Notes: generated from the sequence alone by a model not told the origin. Positions 17,634 to 27,293 are shown, numbered from the stretch's first letter. The stretch is DNA of 64,000 nt from Paenibacillus sp. FSL H7-0331 (GCF_001956045.1 NZ_MRTH01000004.1:1-64000); one strand, 5' to 3'. Made by a program: numbers and translations.

Positions 17634-18653
17634 GTGTGGAACCCGGATGAGTATCTTAAGGATTTATATGATAGCGTGCGTCCCATTGAAAGCTTTCGTG
17701 CGGACTCGCAGCTGGAATGGGAGGAGTGGAGAGGGCGTTTACAGAAACAGTTGGTTGAACTGCTTGGCGGTTTTCCTACTGAGGTGCCAAGTCTTTCACC
17801 GGTTCTGCTCGAATCGGAGGACTGCGGAACGTATATCCGTCAGCGCATTCAAATTCAAACCTATCCACGACTCTATATGCCCATCTATGTCCTTATCCCA
17901 AAAGAAAGCAAAGGCCGTCTTGGGGCGGTTATCGCCTGCCACGGTCACGGATACGGTAGTAAGGATATCGTGGGTCTAAACCCCGATGGCACGACAAAAA
18001 CGGGCAATCCAGGGTACCAAAAGGATTTTGCCGTTGAGCTGGTCAATCGAGGTTTTCTTACCATCGCGCCCGAATTGTTTGGATTTGGAGACCGCAAGCT
18101 TCAAGAGGATACCAAGGCAGCGAACTCCTGCCATAGGTTATCTACGTTTCTCCTGGCAATAGGCCAGACGATGGCGGGATATCGAGTTTTTGAGACACTG
18201 CGTTGTGTGGACTACTTACTTACACGTGAAGATGTTGATGCGGAACGAATAGGATGTATGGGCATTTCTGGTGGAGGTCTTGTCTGCTCATTTGCAGCTG
18301 CCTTAGATGATCGGATTTCTGCCGCTGTTGTAAGCGGGTTCACCAACACCTTCCAAGCCAGTATTTTATCTATGCATCATTGTGTGGATAATTACGTCCC
18401 TGGGTTGTCACTTGTTGCGGAAATGCCTGATCTGCTGAGTCTGATCGCCCCTAAGCCTTTGCTCATTGAAGCGGGAACGCGAGACCCGATTTTCCCCGTT
18501 CACGCCACCAAAGAGGCATATGAGAAGCTTCAAAACATTTATCACTTATTAGGTGCTGTTGATAATTTGGAATTAGATCTATTCGAGGGTGAGCATGAAA
18601 TATCGGGTAAACTCACTTATGAATGGTTTCGTCGTGTGTTGGTAAAATCATAA
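17634..18653 (+). CDS. Alpha/beta-hydrolase esterase (Abhydrolase_7 / acetyl-xylan-esterase-like)
   Basis: A 339-residue hydrolase without signal peptide. Core strand VIACHGHGYGSKD is followed by the nucleophile elbow GCMGISGGGL (Ser), acid region EAGTRDPIF (Asp) and histidine in FEGEHEIS, so the triad is complete. The family includes deacetylases acting on carbohydrate esters and uncharacterised esterases. GGAGGG at 17621 favours GTG 17634 over TTG 17631. It follows the MarR gene by 147 bases and has no other partner. Substrate cannot be named. Confidence 0.85.
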   Translation: MWNPDEYLKDLYDSVRPIESFRADSQLEWEEWRGRLQKQLVELLGGFPTEVPSLSPVLLESEDCGTYIRQRIQIQTYPRLYMPIYVLIPKESKGRLGAVIACHGHGYGSKDIVGLNPDGTTKTGNPGYQKDFAVELVNRGFLTIAPELFGFGDRKLQEDTKAANSCHRLSTFLLAIGQTMAGYRVFETLRCVDYLLTREDVDAERIGCMGISGGGLVCSFAAALDDRISAAVVSGFTNTFQASILSMHHCVDNYVPGLSLVAEMPDLLSLIAPKPLLIEAGTRDPIFPVHATKEAYEKLQNIYHLLGAVDNLELDLFEGEHEISGKLTYEWFRRVLVKS

Positions 18654-18676
18654 AATGCGAAATGCTTTGCACGTCT

Positions 18677-18928
18677 TTAATCAATTTTTCGAATTTCATT
18701 GATGCCTATTTCAATGGATACTACGCCAAACTTGGATGTGAACATTTTGGAGATGCCTCTTGCACATACCAATGCATCTTCCAAAGTGTTCCATGTATCG
18801 TAAACTCCATTTACTTTTGAATTATCTAAATAAGAACCGACGACTTCAACGCAGTATCTTTTGGATCCATCCATATAAATCCTAATCTTCCTTAATGATC
18901 TGACATTACCCAAAGATATTCTCTTCAT
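18677..18928 (-). CDS. Small hypothetical protein
   Basis: An 83-residue basic soluble protein (MKRISLGNVRSLRKIRIYMD to EIGINEIRKID). A GGGGGT site lies five bases before ATG, which supports translation. There is no membrane segment and no motif I recognise. It converges on the esterase gene with only 23 bases between. Confidence 0.6.
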   Translation of the reverse strand: MKRISLGNVRSLRKIRIYMDGSKRYCVEVVGSYLDNSKVNGVYDTWNTLEDALVCARGISKMFTSKFGVVSIEIGINEIRKID

Positions 18929-19210
18929 TGTTTACCCCCATTTTTATCCAGCAAAATCTACCAAATCCTCAGTCATTTTAACTTGCAACCACTATTTAAA
19001 TTATCTGACTATTCTTATTATAAATGAATCAAATATGCTTACCAAGATGAAGAAATTCATCAGGACAGCTGTATTTTGGTTGTTTTTTACCATTATTTTC
19101 TAATTTATATGACATAAGTCATGTTTGTGCCTGAAATTTTCTTTGCAACTTTTGGAAATTCATGATAATGTCGTTGTCAAAACAGCATGAACATGGAGGT
19201 TAATTGCGGT
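18929..19210. other. Intergenic region with a palindrome
   Basis: Divergent promoter region for the small minus-strand gene and the MATE-like exporter. It contains ATGACATAAGTCAT at 19109-19122, an inverted repeat of 5-base arms (ATGAC/GTCAT) around ATAA, 89 bases before the exporter start. No recognisable gene. Confidence 0.5.
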
Positions 19211-20530
19211 ATGGCTCAACTAGACCAAACTATCCGTTTTAGGGCAATGATTGCATTTTTTTTGCCTTTGGGTTTTTCCGCATTACTGATATCGGTTTCT
19301 CATGTCATAATTAATAGTACGTTGGCCCATGCGATCATAAATCCTGAAATCGTGATAACGGGGTATGCGATGGCTTTCAGCATTTTTGGTTTGACAGAAG
19401 AAGCAGCTGTCCTAATGAGGCAAACGTGTACCGTGCTGGTAAAAGATAAACGTACGTTTAAATCGCTTTTAATTGTTTGTTTATTCCTGATTATTTTTAT
19501 TCTTTTGATTTCTTCCGTTGTTGCATACACTCCTGCCGGAGTCTGGTTGTTCGGATATGTGTTCGGGGCTTCTAAGGAACTTCAAACGGATATTCTCGGT
19601 ACCTATAGGATTTTGGTACTGGTCACTATTTTTTCTGTACTTAGATGTATTTACCAGGGAATTATCATTTCCAAAATGCGTACCAAGTGGCTAACGATTG
19701 CCATGATTATCCGGTTATCCGTAATGTACGGATTATCTTTATTATTTATCAGCAATCCGCATTTAATTAGCGGCAGGACGGGTGCTTTTATTTTTTTGGC
19801 GGGTATGATTGTAGAAGCGGCAGTGAGTTATGCGGAGGGGCGTATGCTTGTAAACAAGCTGCCGGCTTTTTCGGATGATGGCGAATCACGGGATGTTCGA
19901 GGTGTTTTTCGATTTTATCGGCCGATGCTCATATCCGTATTTCTTGCTGTTAGTGTCACTCCTGCGATTAATGTGCTGCTGGGCAAAACGGTTAATATGG
20001 AATTAGCCATTGCCTCTTACACTATCGCATTCAGTATTACCTGGCTTGCGATAAGCTTTCAGACGTATATGCATCAGATCGTTCTGAATTATTACAAAAA
20101 AGCACCTCATCTTGTTTTTAAGTTTGGAATCATCTTTGGAATTATGCCAGGTTTTTTCCTCTGCTTGTTGGGATTCACCCCGCTGGGACATTGGGTATTA
20201 CAGAATCTCGTTGGAATTAACGGTGATCTGCTGACAGCTACCGCACAAGCGCTAAAAATATTTGTACTGTTCTCGCTTATTTTTCCTTGGGTAGACTTTT
20301 GCAACGGAATTGTCATGCTGCGCAGCCAAACCGGTATTATGGTGTGGTCCCAGGGTTCAAATATTGTTATGACTTTAGTTGTACTCCTGATTGGCATTTG
20401 GCTTGTTCCAGATTGGAATGGAGCGATTGGTGCATTGGCCCAGTCCATTGGGAGTGCTGCCGAACTTGGTGTGCTGGTGTTTTCGCTGTCTAGACTCCGT
20501 CAGCCTTCGACTTACTCAATAGGGAATTAG
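19211..20530 (+). CDS. MATE-like multidrug exporter
   Basis: A 439-residue polytopic membrane protein with about twelve hydrophobic segments in two halves (first helix IAFFLPLGFSALLISVSHVI). It resembles the Bacillus group annotated as multi-antimicrobial extrusion protein MatE, in the MOP superfamily, which exports cationic compounds by ion antiport. Substrate unknown. GGAGG at 19195-19199 lies 11 bases before ATG 19211; the ATG at 19187 overlaps nothing useful. No regulator gene is adjacent. Confidence 0.75.
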   Translation: MAQLDQTIRFRAMIAFFLPLGFSALLISVSHVIINSTLAHAIINPEIVITGYAMAFSIFGLTEEAAVLMRQTCTVLVKDKRTFKSLLIVCLFLIIFILLISSVVAYTPAGVWLFGYVFGASKELQTDILGTYRILVLVTIFSVLRCIYQGIIISKMRTKWLTIAMIIRLSVMYGLSLLFISNPHLISGRTGAFIFLAGMIVEAAVSYAEGRMLVNKLPAFSDDGESRDVRGVFRFYRPMLISVFLAVSVTPAINVLLGKTVNMELAIASYTIAFSITWLAISFQTYMHQIVLNYYKKAPHLVFKFGIIFGIMPGFFLCLLGFTPLGHWVLQNLVGINGDLLTATAQALKIFVLFSLIFPWVDFCNGIVMLRSQTGIMVWSQGSNIVMTLVVLLIGIWLVPDWNGAIGALAQSIGSAAELGVLVFSLSRLRQPSTYSIGN

Positions 20531-20673
20531 GAAGAAGCGAGGAGCGAACACAACTGGATCCAGCTGCGAACCTGACGGAGCTTAATACGAAGCTGAAAGC
20601 TGCGGGGCTTGAGAAAGTTATCAATGAGAAGCAGAAGCAGCTGGACGAGTGGGCGAAGACCAGTAGTAAATAA
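20525..20673 (+). pseudogene. C-terminal scrap of an LplA-like solute-binding protein
   Basis: A frame without start reads LTELNTKLKAAGLEKVINEK, then QKQLDEWAKTSSK and stop, the usual C-terminal helix of LplA-type lipoproteins (KAAGLDKVI.EKQKQLDEWAK). The rest of the gene is missing, displaced by the exporter gene, whose stop overlaps its left edge. Confidence 0.75.
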
Positions 20674-20694
20674 TCAGTATAAATAAGCTGACAA

Positions 20695-20725
20695 AAGGGA
20701 GGCAGCCGATTACAGCTCCTCCCTT
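20695..20725 (-). terminator. Terminator of the cystine symporter gene
   Basis: AAGGGAGG and CCTCCCTT form an 8-bp stem. On the minus strand it runs into TTTT. It lies just after the symporter's stop and may also stop transcription from the left. Confidence 0.8.
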
Positions 20726-20736
20726 CATAAATCCAA

Positions 20737-22092
20737 TCAAGTATGATTAAGTTCCAACTGGTCTTCTTCATCCCTATTGAATGATTCCCTATCGAATTCG
20801 CCCTCAGAATTGGCCACCAACAGAGCGCAGACAGTCGTCCCTGTTGCATTCACTGCGGTCCGGCCCATATCAACGACAGCGTCAATAGCAAGAACAAGTC
20901 CAAGGCCTTCGATAGGCAGTCCTAATGCCGTTAACACCACTGTCGTCGAAATCGATGCCGGACCGGGTACGCCTGCCACCCCGATCGAGGAAATCATGCT
21001 GACCAGCACCAGCAGCACATATTCGGTGATACCTAATGGAATATTGTATACCCGAGCAACGAAGATCGCCACTACAGCCGGCCAGACGCCGCCGCAGCCG
21101 TTCATATTCATCGTAGCACCAAGAGGTGCCACGAAGCTTGCGATACGAGGCGATACGCGCAGCCGCTTCGTGATGACCTCCAGATTGACCGGGAGCGTGA
21201 CATAGCTGCTCCGTGTGGTGAATGCGATCGCAATCGTTGGATATGCCTTACGGAAAAATTTAAAAGGATTCACCTTGGCGACAAAAGTAACCAATCCACC
21301 AAAAGTAAAAATAAAGTGAATAATCAGAGCTACATAGGTCGCAGCAATCACTTTAGCTAATGGCGCTAACGTCTCAAGTCCGTATTTGGCAGCCATAGTC
21401 GCAATAAGCGCGTATACGCCATAAGGTGTCAGACGAATGATGTACTTCGTCACCTGATGCATGACTTGGGTAAACGAATCGATCACCTGCTTGACTGGCT
21501 TCACGGCTTCCGGCTTTTTTGTGCCGACATGGACAATGGCAATCGCTACGAAGAAAGCGAACACAAGCACAGGCACGACTTTACCTCCTGCCATGTCACT
21601 GATCGGATTGGTCGGAATCAGGTCCAGAATAACCTGCGAAAATGTTGGAATATCCCGCGGCTTAAAGCTAGACGGCATGGTTTGCGAAATTCCAGCACCC
21701 GGATCGAAGGCCAGAGCCACTAGCAAGCCGATCAATGCTGCAATACCGGTAGTAACTAGAAATAGTGAAATGGTTTTAATGCCGATTTTACGAAGCTGCC
21801 CGAGACTGGATATTGAGGTGATACTTGTAATAACCAGAACGAATACTAAGGGAATAACAAGCATTTTGACCAAATTGACATAGATTGTCCCGATGGTTCC
21901 AACACTGGTTGCATCAATTTTAAAAGTATTAAAGAATATCCCTGCAACCAATCCAAGTCCAAGCGCCAACAACACACGGTATCCGAAATTGACCCGCTTT
22001 CTTGCTAGCACATAAAGCAGACCTATCAGAATGGCAGAGACAAGCAAGCTGATCCAATTGGTTAGAAAAGCATCAAGTAAATTGTTTTTCAC
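20737..22092 (-). CDS. tcyP: L-cystine/dicarboxylate-type sodium symporter (TcyP-like)
   Basis: A 451-residue DAACS-family importer with about eight transmembrane helices and two re-entrant loops. Signature stretches are TTRSSYVTLPVNLEV (serine-rich HP1 tip), GATMNMNGCGGVWPAV (TM7 NMxG) and VAGVPGPASISTTV (HP2). Length and sequence fit B. subtilis TcyP, a high-capacity cystine importer, though other family members take glutamate or C4-acids. The start GTG 22092 has AAGGGGTG just upstream; the frame from 22116 would put that site inside the gene. A consensus sigma-A promoter lies 50 bp upstream. Confidence 0.85.
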   Translation of the reverse strand: MKNNLLDAFLTNWISLLVSAILIGLLYVLARKRVNFGYRVLLALGLGLVAGIFFNTFKIDATSVGTIGTIYVNLVKMLVIPLVFVLVITSITSISSLGQLRKIGIKTISLFLVTTGIAALIGLLVALAFDPGAGISQTMPSSFKPRDIPTFSQVILDLIPTNPISDMAGGKVVPVLVFAFFVAIAIVHVGTKKPEAVKPVKQVIDSFTQVMHQVTKYIIRLTPYGVYALIATMAAKYGLETLAPLAKVIAATYVALIIHFIFTFGGLVTFVAKVNPFKFFRKAYPTIAIAFTTRSSYVTLPVNLEVITKRLRVSPRIASFVAPLGATMNMNGCGGVWPAVVAIFVARVYNIPLGITEYVLLVLVSMISSIGVAGVPGPASISTTVVLTALGLPIEGLGLVLAIDAVVDMGRTAVNATGTTVCALLVANSEGEFDRESFNRDEEDQLELNHT

Positions 22093-22140
22093 ATGGTTCA
22101 CCCCTTCATTACCCACTTATACAATAGGATTAGTAAAAAT

Positions 22141-22169
22141 ACTATACTGCCATACAAAAGTACTGTCAA
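22141..22169 (-). promoter_or_regulatory. Sigma-A promoter of the symporter gene
   Basis: On the minus strand TTGACA is separated by 17 bases from TATAGT. The distance to the GTG start leaves a leader of about 40 bases. Confidence 0.8.
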
Positions 22170-22509
22170 CTATATTATTTTACCCTTCTCTCTTTAAAAT
22201 ATAAGTCTCACAGGCAGTTAAGTTCGATTCAATGTGTAAAAAAAAGTAATATACTATTGAGAAACTTACTATTGGATACTACAATCCAGATATAAGCAAG
22301 GAATGCATAGATTGTTTGGAGGCAATACCAAGTATTAATGAACCTGCCAAGGTGGCAGGTTCTATTTGTATGTAACAGCAACAATACCATCTGGAAATAA
22401 TTTTTTTGCAAAAGTTAATTAACAAATATCGTATAAATCTGTTACCATAGAAAAAACATCCACCCTTGAGCAGGTTGATTTTAGTTGATTATTTACAGGA
22501 GAGTGCGCT
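22170..22509. other. Divergent intergenic region
   Basis: Contains a GAACCTGCC/GGCAGGTTC hairpin at 22340-22361 followed by TATTTG, a possible weak terminator in the plus direction. There is no gene. The promoter of the sensor kinase should lie in the AT-rich 22395-22460 part, but no clear -35/-10 pair was found. Confidence 0.45.
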
Positions 22510-24336
22510 ATGAATCACAGAAGAAATCCTTCTTTTTCCTTATATTCCCAGTTAGGTCTGCGCTCCAAGATCTTGTTGATCTTCATACTGATTCTGGTTA
22601 TCCCGCTTAGCTTGCAGGGAATCCTCACCTATTATGAATTTTCAGCTTCTGTCCAAAGAAGGTCGGCTGACTATTCAACGCAAATTGTCGGGCAAATTAA
22701 CCGCAATCTGGACCGGACGCTAATGGAAATGCAGCGACTCTCTCTTATGCCACTATACGATACACAAGTATTAACCATTTTGCATAAATACAGCCAGCCC
22801 GAATATGCTCAAACCCGTCCTTCGCTTGCGGAAATGGAAAAAATGTTCCTGTATATCTCAGGCTCCGCCTACAATCGATCTGAAGTAAAAGGCATTCAGA
22901 TTATTGCTGATAACGGATTTATATTTTCCAATGTAGACTCGTCTCTGATGAATTTTTACGTGGATGTACGGCAGGAAGATTGGTATCGAAGAGCGCAGAT
23001 AGCAGATGGAGCCTGGGTCATCATCCCGCAGCATCAACCAAGCTATTACGCCCAAAACTCCACGCAAGTGTTTTCCGTAGCCCGTATGATTCGTGAGCCT
23101 GACACCAATAACGTAATAGGTATGATTAAAATAGATTTAAAGCTGGACGTATTCCGGCAAATATTGTCCAATGTCAAGTTTGAGGATAAGGGCAGCATAC
23201 TCGTAGTGAATGACCGTAATGAGTTTTTATTTGAAGAAAGCAGCCCCACGCTGGAGCCCCGTCTAGCAGCAGCTATCCGTTCTACGAATCCATCCAATGA
23301 GAATAAGGTCAAGAATCTGGTTCTGGGTGGAAGGCCCTTTATAGCCATTGTTGATTATTCCGATTATTCTGGGCTTAAGGTTATTGACTTTATTCCAGTG
23401 GATTCCTTACTGTTAGAGACTAAAAATTTACGCAACTTCACCATCATCATAGCCGTTATTTTCGTTGTTGCCACTGGTATTCTGGCCTTTATTTTCTCCT
23501 ATAACCTAAGCAGTCCCTTAATTCAGCTTAAACGCAAAATGCAGCTGATCGAAATGGGACAGTTTGATCAAAGCGTGCCGGTCGTAACGCAGGATGAGAT
23601 TGGACAACTGAGCAAAGGCTTTAACCGGATGTCTGAGGAGATCAATCACCTGGTCAAAGAAGTCTATGTGATAGGATTAAGAGAGAAGGAGGCCGAATTA
23701 GCGGCGCTGCAGAGCCAGATCAACCCCCACTTTATTTACAACACGCTTGAATCGATCAATATGAAAGCACTAGAACGAGAAAATTACGAGGTATCCGACA
23801 TGATCTCTACGCTAGGACAATTGATGCGATATTCGGTTGATCCCTACGACAGGCTGGTGCTGCTAAAGGAAGAGCTGGCTTCTGTAGGCTCCTATGCAAA
23901 AATCCAGCAGCTGCGATACGGTAATAGACTGCATTTTATTTTTGATATCGAGCCAGAGCTTGAGAACGCCCTGGTCCCCAAGCTGCTATTGCAGCCGCTC
24001 GTTGAAAATTCTATTTTTCATGGTGTTGGGGACAGGCCACAAGGTGGCACGATATGGATCTCTGCCGTTCGATTCGAGGATGATTTGCTGCTGACGGTTC
24101 GAGATGATGGAATCGGCATGACGGAGAATGAAATCGAACAATTGAGATCGTCTTTAAGGTCTTCCTTGCCAGACGATAACGTTCAGAAGCGAGGTGTTGC
24201 CTTGCGAAATATTTACCAGCGTCTCTTATTAATGTTTGGCGCTTCTTATGAGCTTCAATTTGATGGAAGTCCTGACCAAGGAATCGCTTTTACCATTACC
24301 ATACCGATTACGGAAAGGACGAAGGAAGATGTATAA
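22510..24336 (+). CDS. Sensor histidine kinase (YesM-like)
   Basis: A 608-residue membrane kinase. Helix 1 is at about residues 23-43 (ILLIFILILVIPLSLQGILT), followed by an extracellular Cache-like sensor, a second helix near 307-330 (FTIIIAVIFVVATGILAFIF), HAMP, the His_kinase domain with QINPHFIYNTLESINM (His407), and an ATPase domain with ENSIFHGVGD and GGTIWIS. YesM-type kinases sense sugars or their binding proteins and phosphorylate the AraC-type partner encoded next. ACAGGAGAG precedes the start. The 3' end overlaps the response-regulator gene by 8 bases. Most likely it controls the ABC locus at 25219. Confidence 0.94.
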   Translation: MNHRRNPSFSLYSQLGLRSKILLIFILILVIPLSLQGILTYYEFSASVQRRSADYSTQIVGQINRNLDRTLMEMQRLSLMPLYDTQVLTILHKYSQPEYAQTRPSLAEMEKMFLYISGSAYNRSEVKGIQIIADNGFIFSNVDSSLMNFYVDVRQEDWYRRAQIADGAWVIIPQHQPSYYAQNSTQVFSVARMIREPDTNNVIGMIKIDLKLDVFRQILSNVKFEDKGSILVVNDRNEFLFEESSPTLEPRLAAAIRSTNPSNENKVKNLVLGGRPFIAIVDYSDYSGLKVIDFIPVDSLLLETKNLRNFTIIIAVIFVVATGILAFIFSYNLSSPLIQLKRKMQLIEMGQFDQSVPVVTQDEIGQLSKGFNRMSEEINHLVKEVYVIGLREKEAELAALQSQINPHFIYNTLESINMKALERENYEVSDMISTLGQLMRYSVDPYDRLVLLKEELASVGSYAKIQQLRYGNRLHFIFDIEPELENALVPKLLLQPLVENSIFHGVGDRPQGGTIWISAVRFEDDLLLTVRDDGIGMTENEIEQLRSSLRSSLPDDNVQKRGVALRNIYQRLLLMFGASYELQFDGSPDQGIAFTITIPITERTKEDV

Positions 24337-25108
24337 AATCATGCTGGTTGAGGATGAAGAAATCATTCGTACAGGTATTAAAAATCTCATTACCAAAGTA
24401 TCCAGTAAATTTGAAGTTGTCAAAGAAGCTTCGCATGGAAAAGAAGCTTTAGCATATTTGCAAGCTGAAATACCGGATGTGGTCATTACAGATATACGAA
24501 TGCGCGAAATGGATGGGTTATCGCTAATTGCCAAAGTGAGAGAGCGCTATGCGCATATGCCGCTATTAATTATAAGTGGCTATAGTGATTTTGAGTACGC
24601 GCAAAAAGCGATGCGCTTCGGAGTATCGGAATATTTGCTCAAGCCTATTAATCGGTTGGCATTGGTATCCGCACTCGAACGCATTTATCAAACTCTTGAG
24701 CTTCAAGAACACGGCGGGCAGCCGACTCGGGCTGTCCTTCATACTGAAGGAGCCCCAGATGAAACCATAATCAAGAACAGTGACGGAAAACGACTTATTC
24801 GCAAAATCAAGGAATATATACAGGGCCATCCGGAAGGGGATTTGCGGCTGCAGGCTCTAGCTGAATACGTCCATTTAAATCCGGCTTATCTCAGTCAATT
24901 ATTTAAACTGGAAACCGCTATGAACTTATCTGATTACATTATGGAAACCCGAATAGAGAGAGCTAAATACTTACTTATCTCGACCCAATTAAAAATTTAC
25001 GATGTAGCACGGCTATCGGGATACCAGAGTCCCAAACATTTTATGCTTGTATTCAAACAGCAGGTTGGCATGTCTCCAGGCGCATATCGAGAGGATCAAG
25101 GTTTGTAA
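24329..25108 (+). CDS. AraC-type response regulator (YesN-like)
   Basis: A 259-residue protein with an N-terminal receiver (YKIMLVEDEEIIRTG, phosphoacceptor Asp55 in VVITDIRM, Lys in LLKPINR) and a C-terminal AraC double helix-turn-helix (LQALAEYVHLNPAYLSQLFK and IYDVARLSGYQSPKHFMLVF). The usual long YesN linker is short. Start is ATG 24329 with AAGGAAG just ahead, inside the end of the kinase gene; a longer frame from 24236 is a shadow. It is the expected activator of the following transporter genes. Confidence 0.94.
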   Translation: MYKIMLVEDEEIIRTGIKNLITKVSSKFEVVKEASHGKEALAYLQAEIPDVVITDIRMREMDGLSLIAKVRERYAHMPLLIISGYSDFEYAQKAMRFGVSEYLLKPINRLALVSALERIYQTLELQEHGGQPTRAVLHTEGAPDETIIKNSDGKRLIRKIKEYIQGHPEGDLRLQALAEYVHLNPAYLSQLFKLETAMNLSDYIMETRIERAKYLLISTQLKIYDVARLSGYQSPKHFMLVFKQQVGMSPGAYREDQGL

Positions 25109-25171
25109 AATATATATAAATAACGGACCAAATCTGAAAACTGCGTGATTTTTTTGGTGTAGGGCTACCCG

Positions 25172-25177
25172 TATAAT
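25172..25177 (+). promoter_or_regulatory. Likely -10 element of the ABC locus
   Basis: TATAAT 41 bases before the binding-protein start. No good -35 box is visible at 17 bases, which fits an activator-dependent promoter driven by the YesN-like regulator. Confidence 0.5.
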
Positions 25178-25218
25178 GAGGGCTGTAGAGGTTTACTTAT
25201 TATTAAGGGGGGAATTGT

Positions 25219-26532
25219 ATGAAGAAAAAGAAATGGTTAAGCAGTCTTCTAGTCGTAGCTATGGTCATCGTGTCCACAGCATGTTCCAAGCAGGAAGCAG
25301 CCGTATCCAGTAATGCGGGTGGTAATTCAGGAAATGCCAGCAATAAACCAGTAACATTGAAGTTTTTGACGTGGGGGAACCAGGCACATCTGGATATGTA
25401 TGCCAAGCTGCTGGAAACCTACAAAAAGCAAAATCCCAACATCACAGTAACGCTGGAATCCATCCCATTCGCAGACTATCAGCAGAAGGTATCCGTGCTT
25501 GCTGCCGGACGAGAGCTGCCTGACATTGCCTGGGTATCCGAGCGGATGGTGCCGCAATTCATGGCCAATGACATTTTGGCCGATGTGTCTGATATCAAAA
25601 GTGATGCAGCCTTCAATTTGAACGATTTTATTCCTTCCACCTTGAATTTGTTTACGAAGGAAGGGAAATTGTATGGACTGCCGTTCTCAACACCTCCAAG
25701 CGTGATGTTCTATAACCAGGATTTATTTGATAAAGCAGGACTTGCTTCTCCTAATGAGCTGGCCAAGCAAGGGAAATGGACGTGGGAGGAGTTTACCAAA
25801 TCCGCCAAAGCTCTAACAAGCGGTACGGGAGCCAATAAAGTATACGGGGCCAATTTCTTCCGTGATTGGAAAACCTGGATTATGCTTGCTTCCTACGCAT
25901 GGTCTAACGGCAGTGGACCGTTCAATAAAGATATGACGAAATTCACATGGTCTGACCAATACGGTGTAGAGACTATGAAAATGCTTCAAAATATGATGTT
26001 TGTTGATCAATCCCATCCTAAAGCAGGAGAACAAATCAATTTTGAAACCGGAAAAATCGGTATGTTCTTCGATGGATACAGCTATATGTCTAAAGCCCGT
26101 ACGATCAAGGATTTTAAATGGAGTATTGCTCCAATGCCATCGGGTTCAAAAGGGTCGGTTCCTATGATGGGCCAAGCAGGATACGTTGTGTTTAAAGAAA
26201 GCAAGCATCAAAAAGAAGTAAAGGATTTGCTGAAGTTTTTTGCCAGTCAGGAAGGCATTCAGACTTCTTCCACGTTCTTCGTACCACCACGCAAGACTGT
26301 GCTGAACTCGGATTCATTTCTTAAACAGCCTGACAGCCCCGACCCGTCCATCATTAAACAAGTTGTAATTGACGAGATGGAGAAAGCCGTCGTACAGCCA
26401 GGACATGTTCAATGGCAAAAAATCGATAATGAGATATTGGGTGGCTTTGATCAGCTCTTTGGTCAAACTGCACAGCCAGAACAGATTATGAAAACGATGG
26501 AAGATAAAATTACTCCGCTGCTCAAAAAATAA
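25219..26532 (+). CDS. Family 1 extracellular sugar-binding lipoprotein
   Basis: A 437-residue secreted lipoprotein. The signal (KKKKWLSSLLVVAMVIVSTAC) ends in lipobox STAC, followed by a Ser/Asn linker and a mature part typical of family 1 solute-binding proteins (LKFLTWGNQAHLDMYAKLLE, YQQKVSVLAAGRELPDIAWV, KLYGLPFSTPPSVMFYNQDL, KIGMFFDGY). A strong AAGGGGGGAA site precedes ATG. It delivers a carbohydrate-like substrate to the permeases at 27294 and 28201. The substrate is unknown. First gene after the two-component pair. Confidence 0.92.
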   Translation: MKKKKWLSSLLVVAMVIVSTACSKQEAAVSSNAGGNSGNASNKPVTLKFLTWGNQAHLDMYAKLLETYKKQNPNITVTLESIPFADYQQKVSVLAAGRELPDIAWVSERMVPQFMANDILADVSDIKSDAAFNLNDFIPSTLNLFTKEGKLYGLPFSTPPSVMFYNQDLFDKAGLASPNELAKQGKWTWEEFTKSAKALTSGTGANKVYGANFFRDWKTWIMLASYAWSNGSGPFNKDMTKFTWSDQYGVETMKMLQNMMFVDQSHPKAGEQINFETGKIGMFFDGYSYMSKARTIKDFKWSIAPMPSGSKGSVPMMGQAGYVVFKESKHQKEVKDLLKFFASQEGIQTSSTFFVPPRKTVLNSDSFLKQPDSPDPSIIKQVVIDEMEKAVVQPGHVQWQKIDNEILGGFDQLFGQTAQPEQIMKTMEDKITPLLKK

Positions 26533-26594
26533 CAATGATGTAAGCTGTGGTTCATTTCATAATGGGCCGCAGCTCTACAGGATGGGATACTACT

Positions 26595-27281
26595 ATGAAT
26601 CGGTTACGCCAAGCGTTACATGAACCTAAGCTTCAACTCTTCGTCAGCCTGCCTTCCAATGATTTGGCATTGGCGCAAGCAGCCATTGAGGAAGGTGCTG
26701 ATGGACTGAAGGTACATATCAATGTAGATCATCGCGCCAGTGGGAACAGCTTTGGGCCTTTATCCGAGTATGCAGAGACATTCGGTCAAATTCGTTCCAT
26801 GCTGAATGGACCTTTAGGCATCGTTCCTGGAGGCTCGCTTGATGCCATTAATCCGCAGGAAATCGAGCAGCTGATCTCACTCGGCATAGACTTCTTTTCG
26901 ATTTATGCCTGGCACATGCCAACGTTCTTATTAAACTATCCACAATTGGCTCCTACCTTTGCTATTGATCATACGTTTGATACCAGACTGCTCGAAGCAG
27001 CCAAAGCTTTTCCGATCCAAGCCCTGGAAGCTTCCGTTATTCCTTCAGAGCAATATGGAACACCCCTAAACTTTGCTGATCTGCTTCGATATCGTTGGTT
27101 GGTGCAAACAGCTGATTTGCCTGTAATCGTTCCATCTCAGCGCAAATTGGTGCCTGGAGATGTTCCGGCTCTAAAGGATAGCGGAGTTCGAGCCTTGCTG
27201 CTTGGCGCTGTCGTCATTGGCAAAAGCGTCGATGAAATAAGACGGGCGATACACGACTTTCGCAATGCGATCGACAGTTAG
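26595..27281 (+). CDS. Predicted TIM-barrel protein of unknown function
   Basis: A 228-residue cytoplasmic protein placed between the binding protein and permease genes. Strand-helix alternation (LQLFVSLPSNDLALAQAAIE, GADGLKVHINVDHRA, GPLGIVPGGSLDAINPQEIE, GIDFFSIYAWH, VRALLLGAVVIGKSVDEIR) suggests a phosphate-binding barrel like NanE/HisA-type enzymes, with a phosphate-loop-like ending. I do not recognise a named family. ATG 26595 is a compromise: the ribosome site (AGGATGGG) is weak and an ATG at 26562 is possible. The spacing to the permease is 12 bases, so it is cotranscribed and likely acts on the imported compound. Confidence 0.65.
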   Translation: MNRLRQALHEPKLQLFVSLPSNDLALAQAAIEEGADGLKVHINVDHRASGNSFGPLSEYAETFGQIRSMLNGPLGIVPGGSLDAINPQEIEQLISLGIDFFSIYAWHMPTFLLNYPQLAPTFAIDHTFDTRLLEAAKAFPIQALEASVIPSEQYGTPLNFADLLRYRWLVQTADLPVIVPSQRKLVPGDVPALKDSGVRALLLGAVVIGKSVDEIRRAIHDFRNAIDS

Positions 27282-27293
27282 GAGTGAATATAT

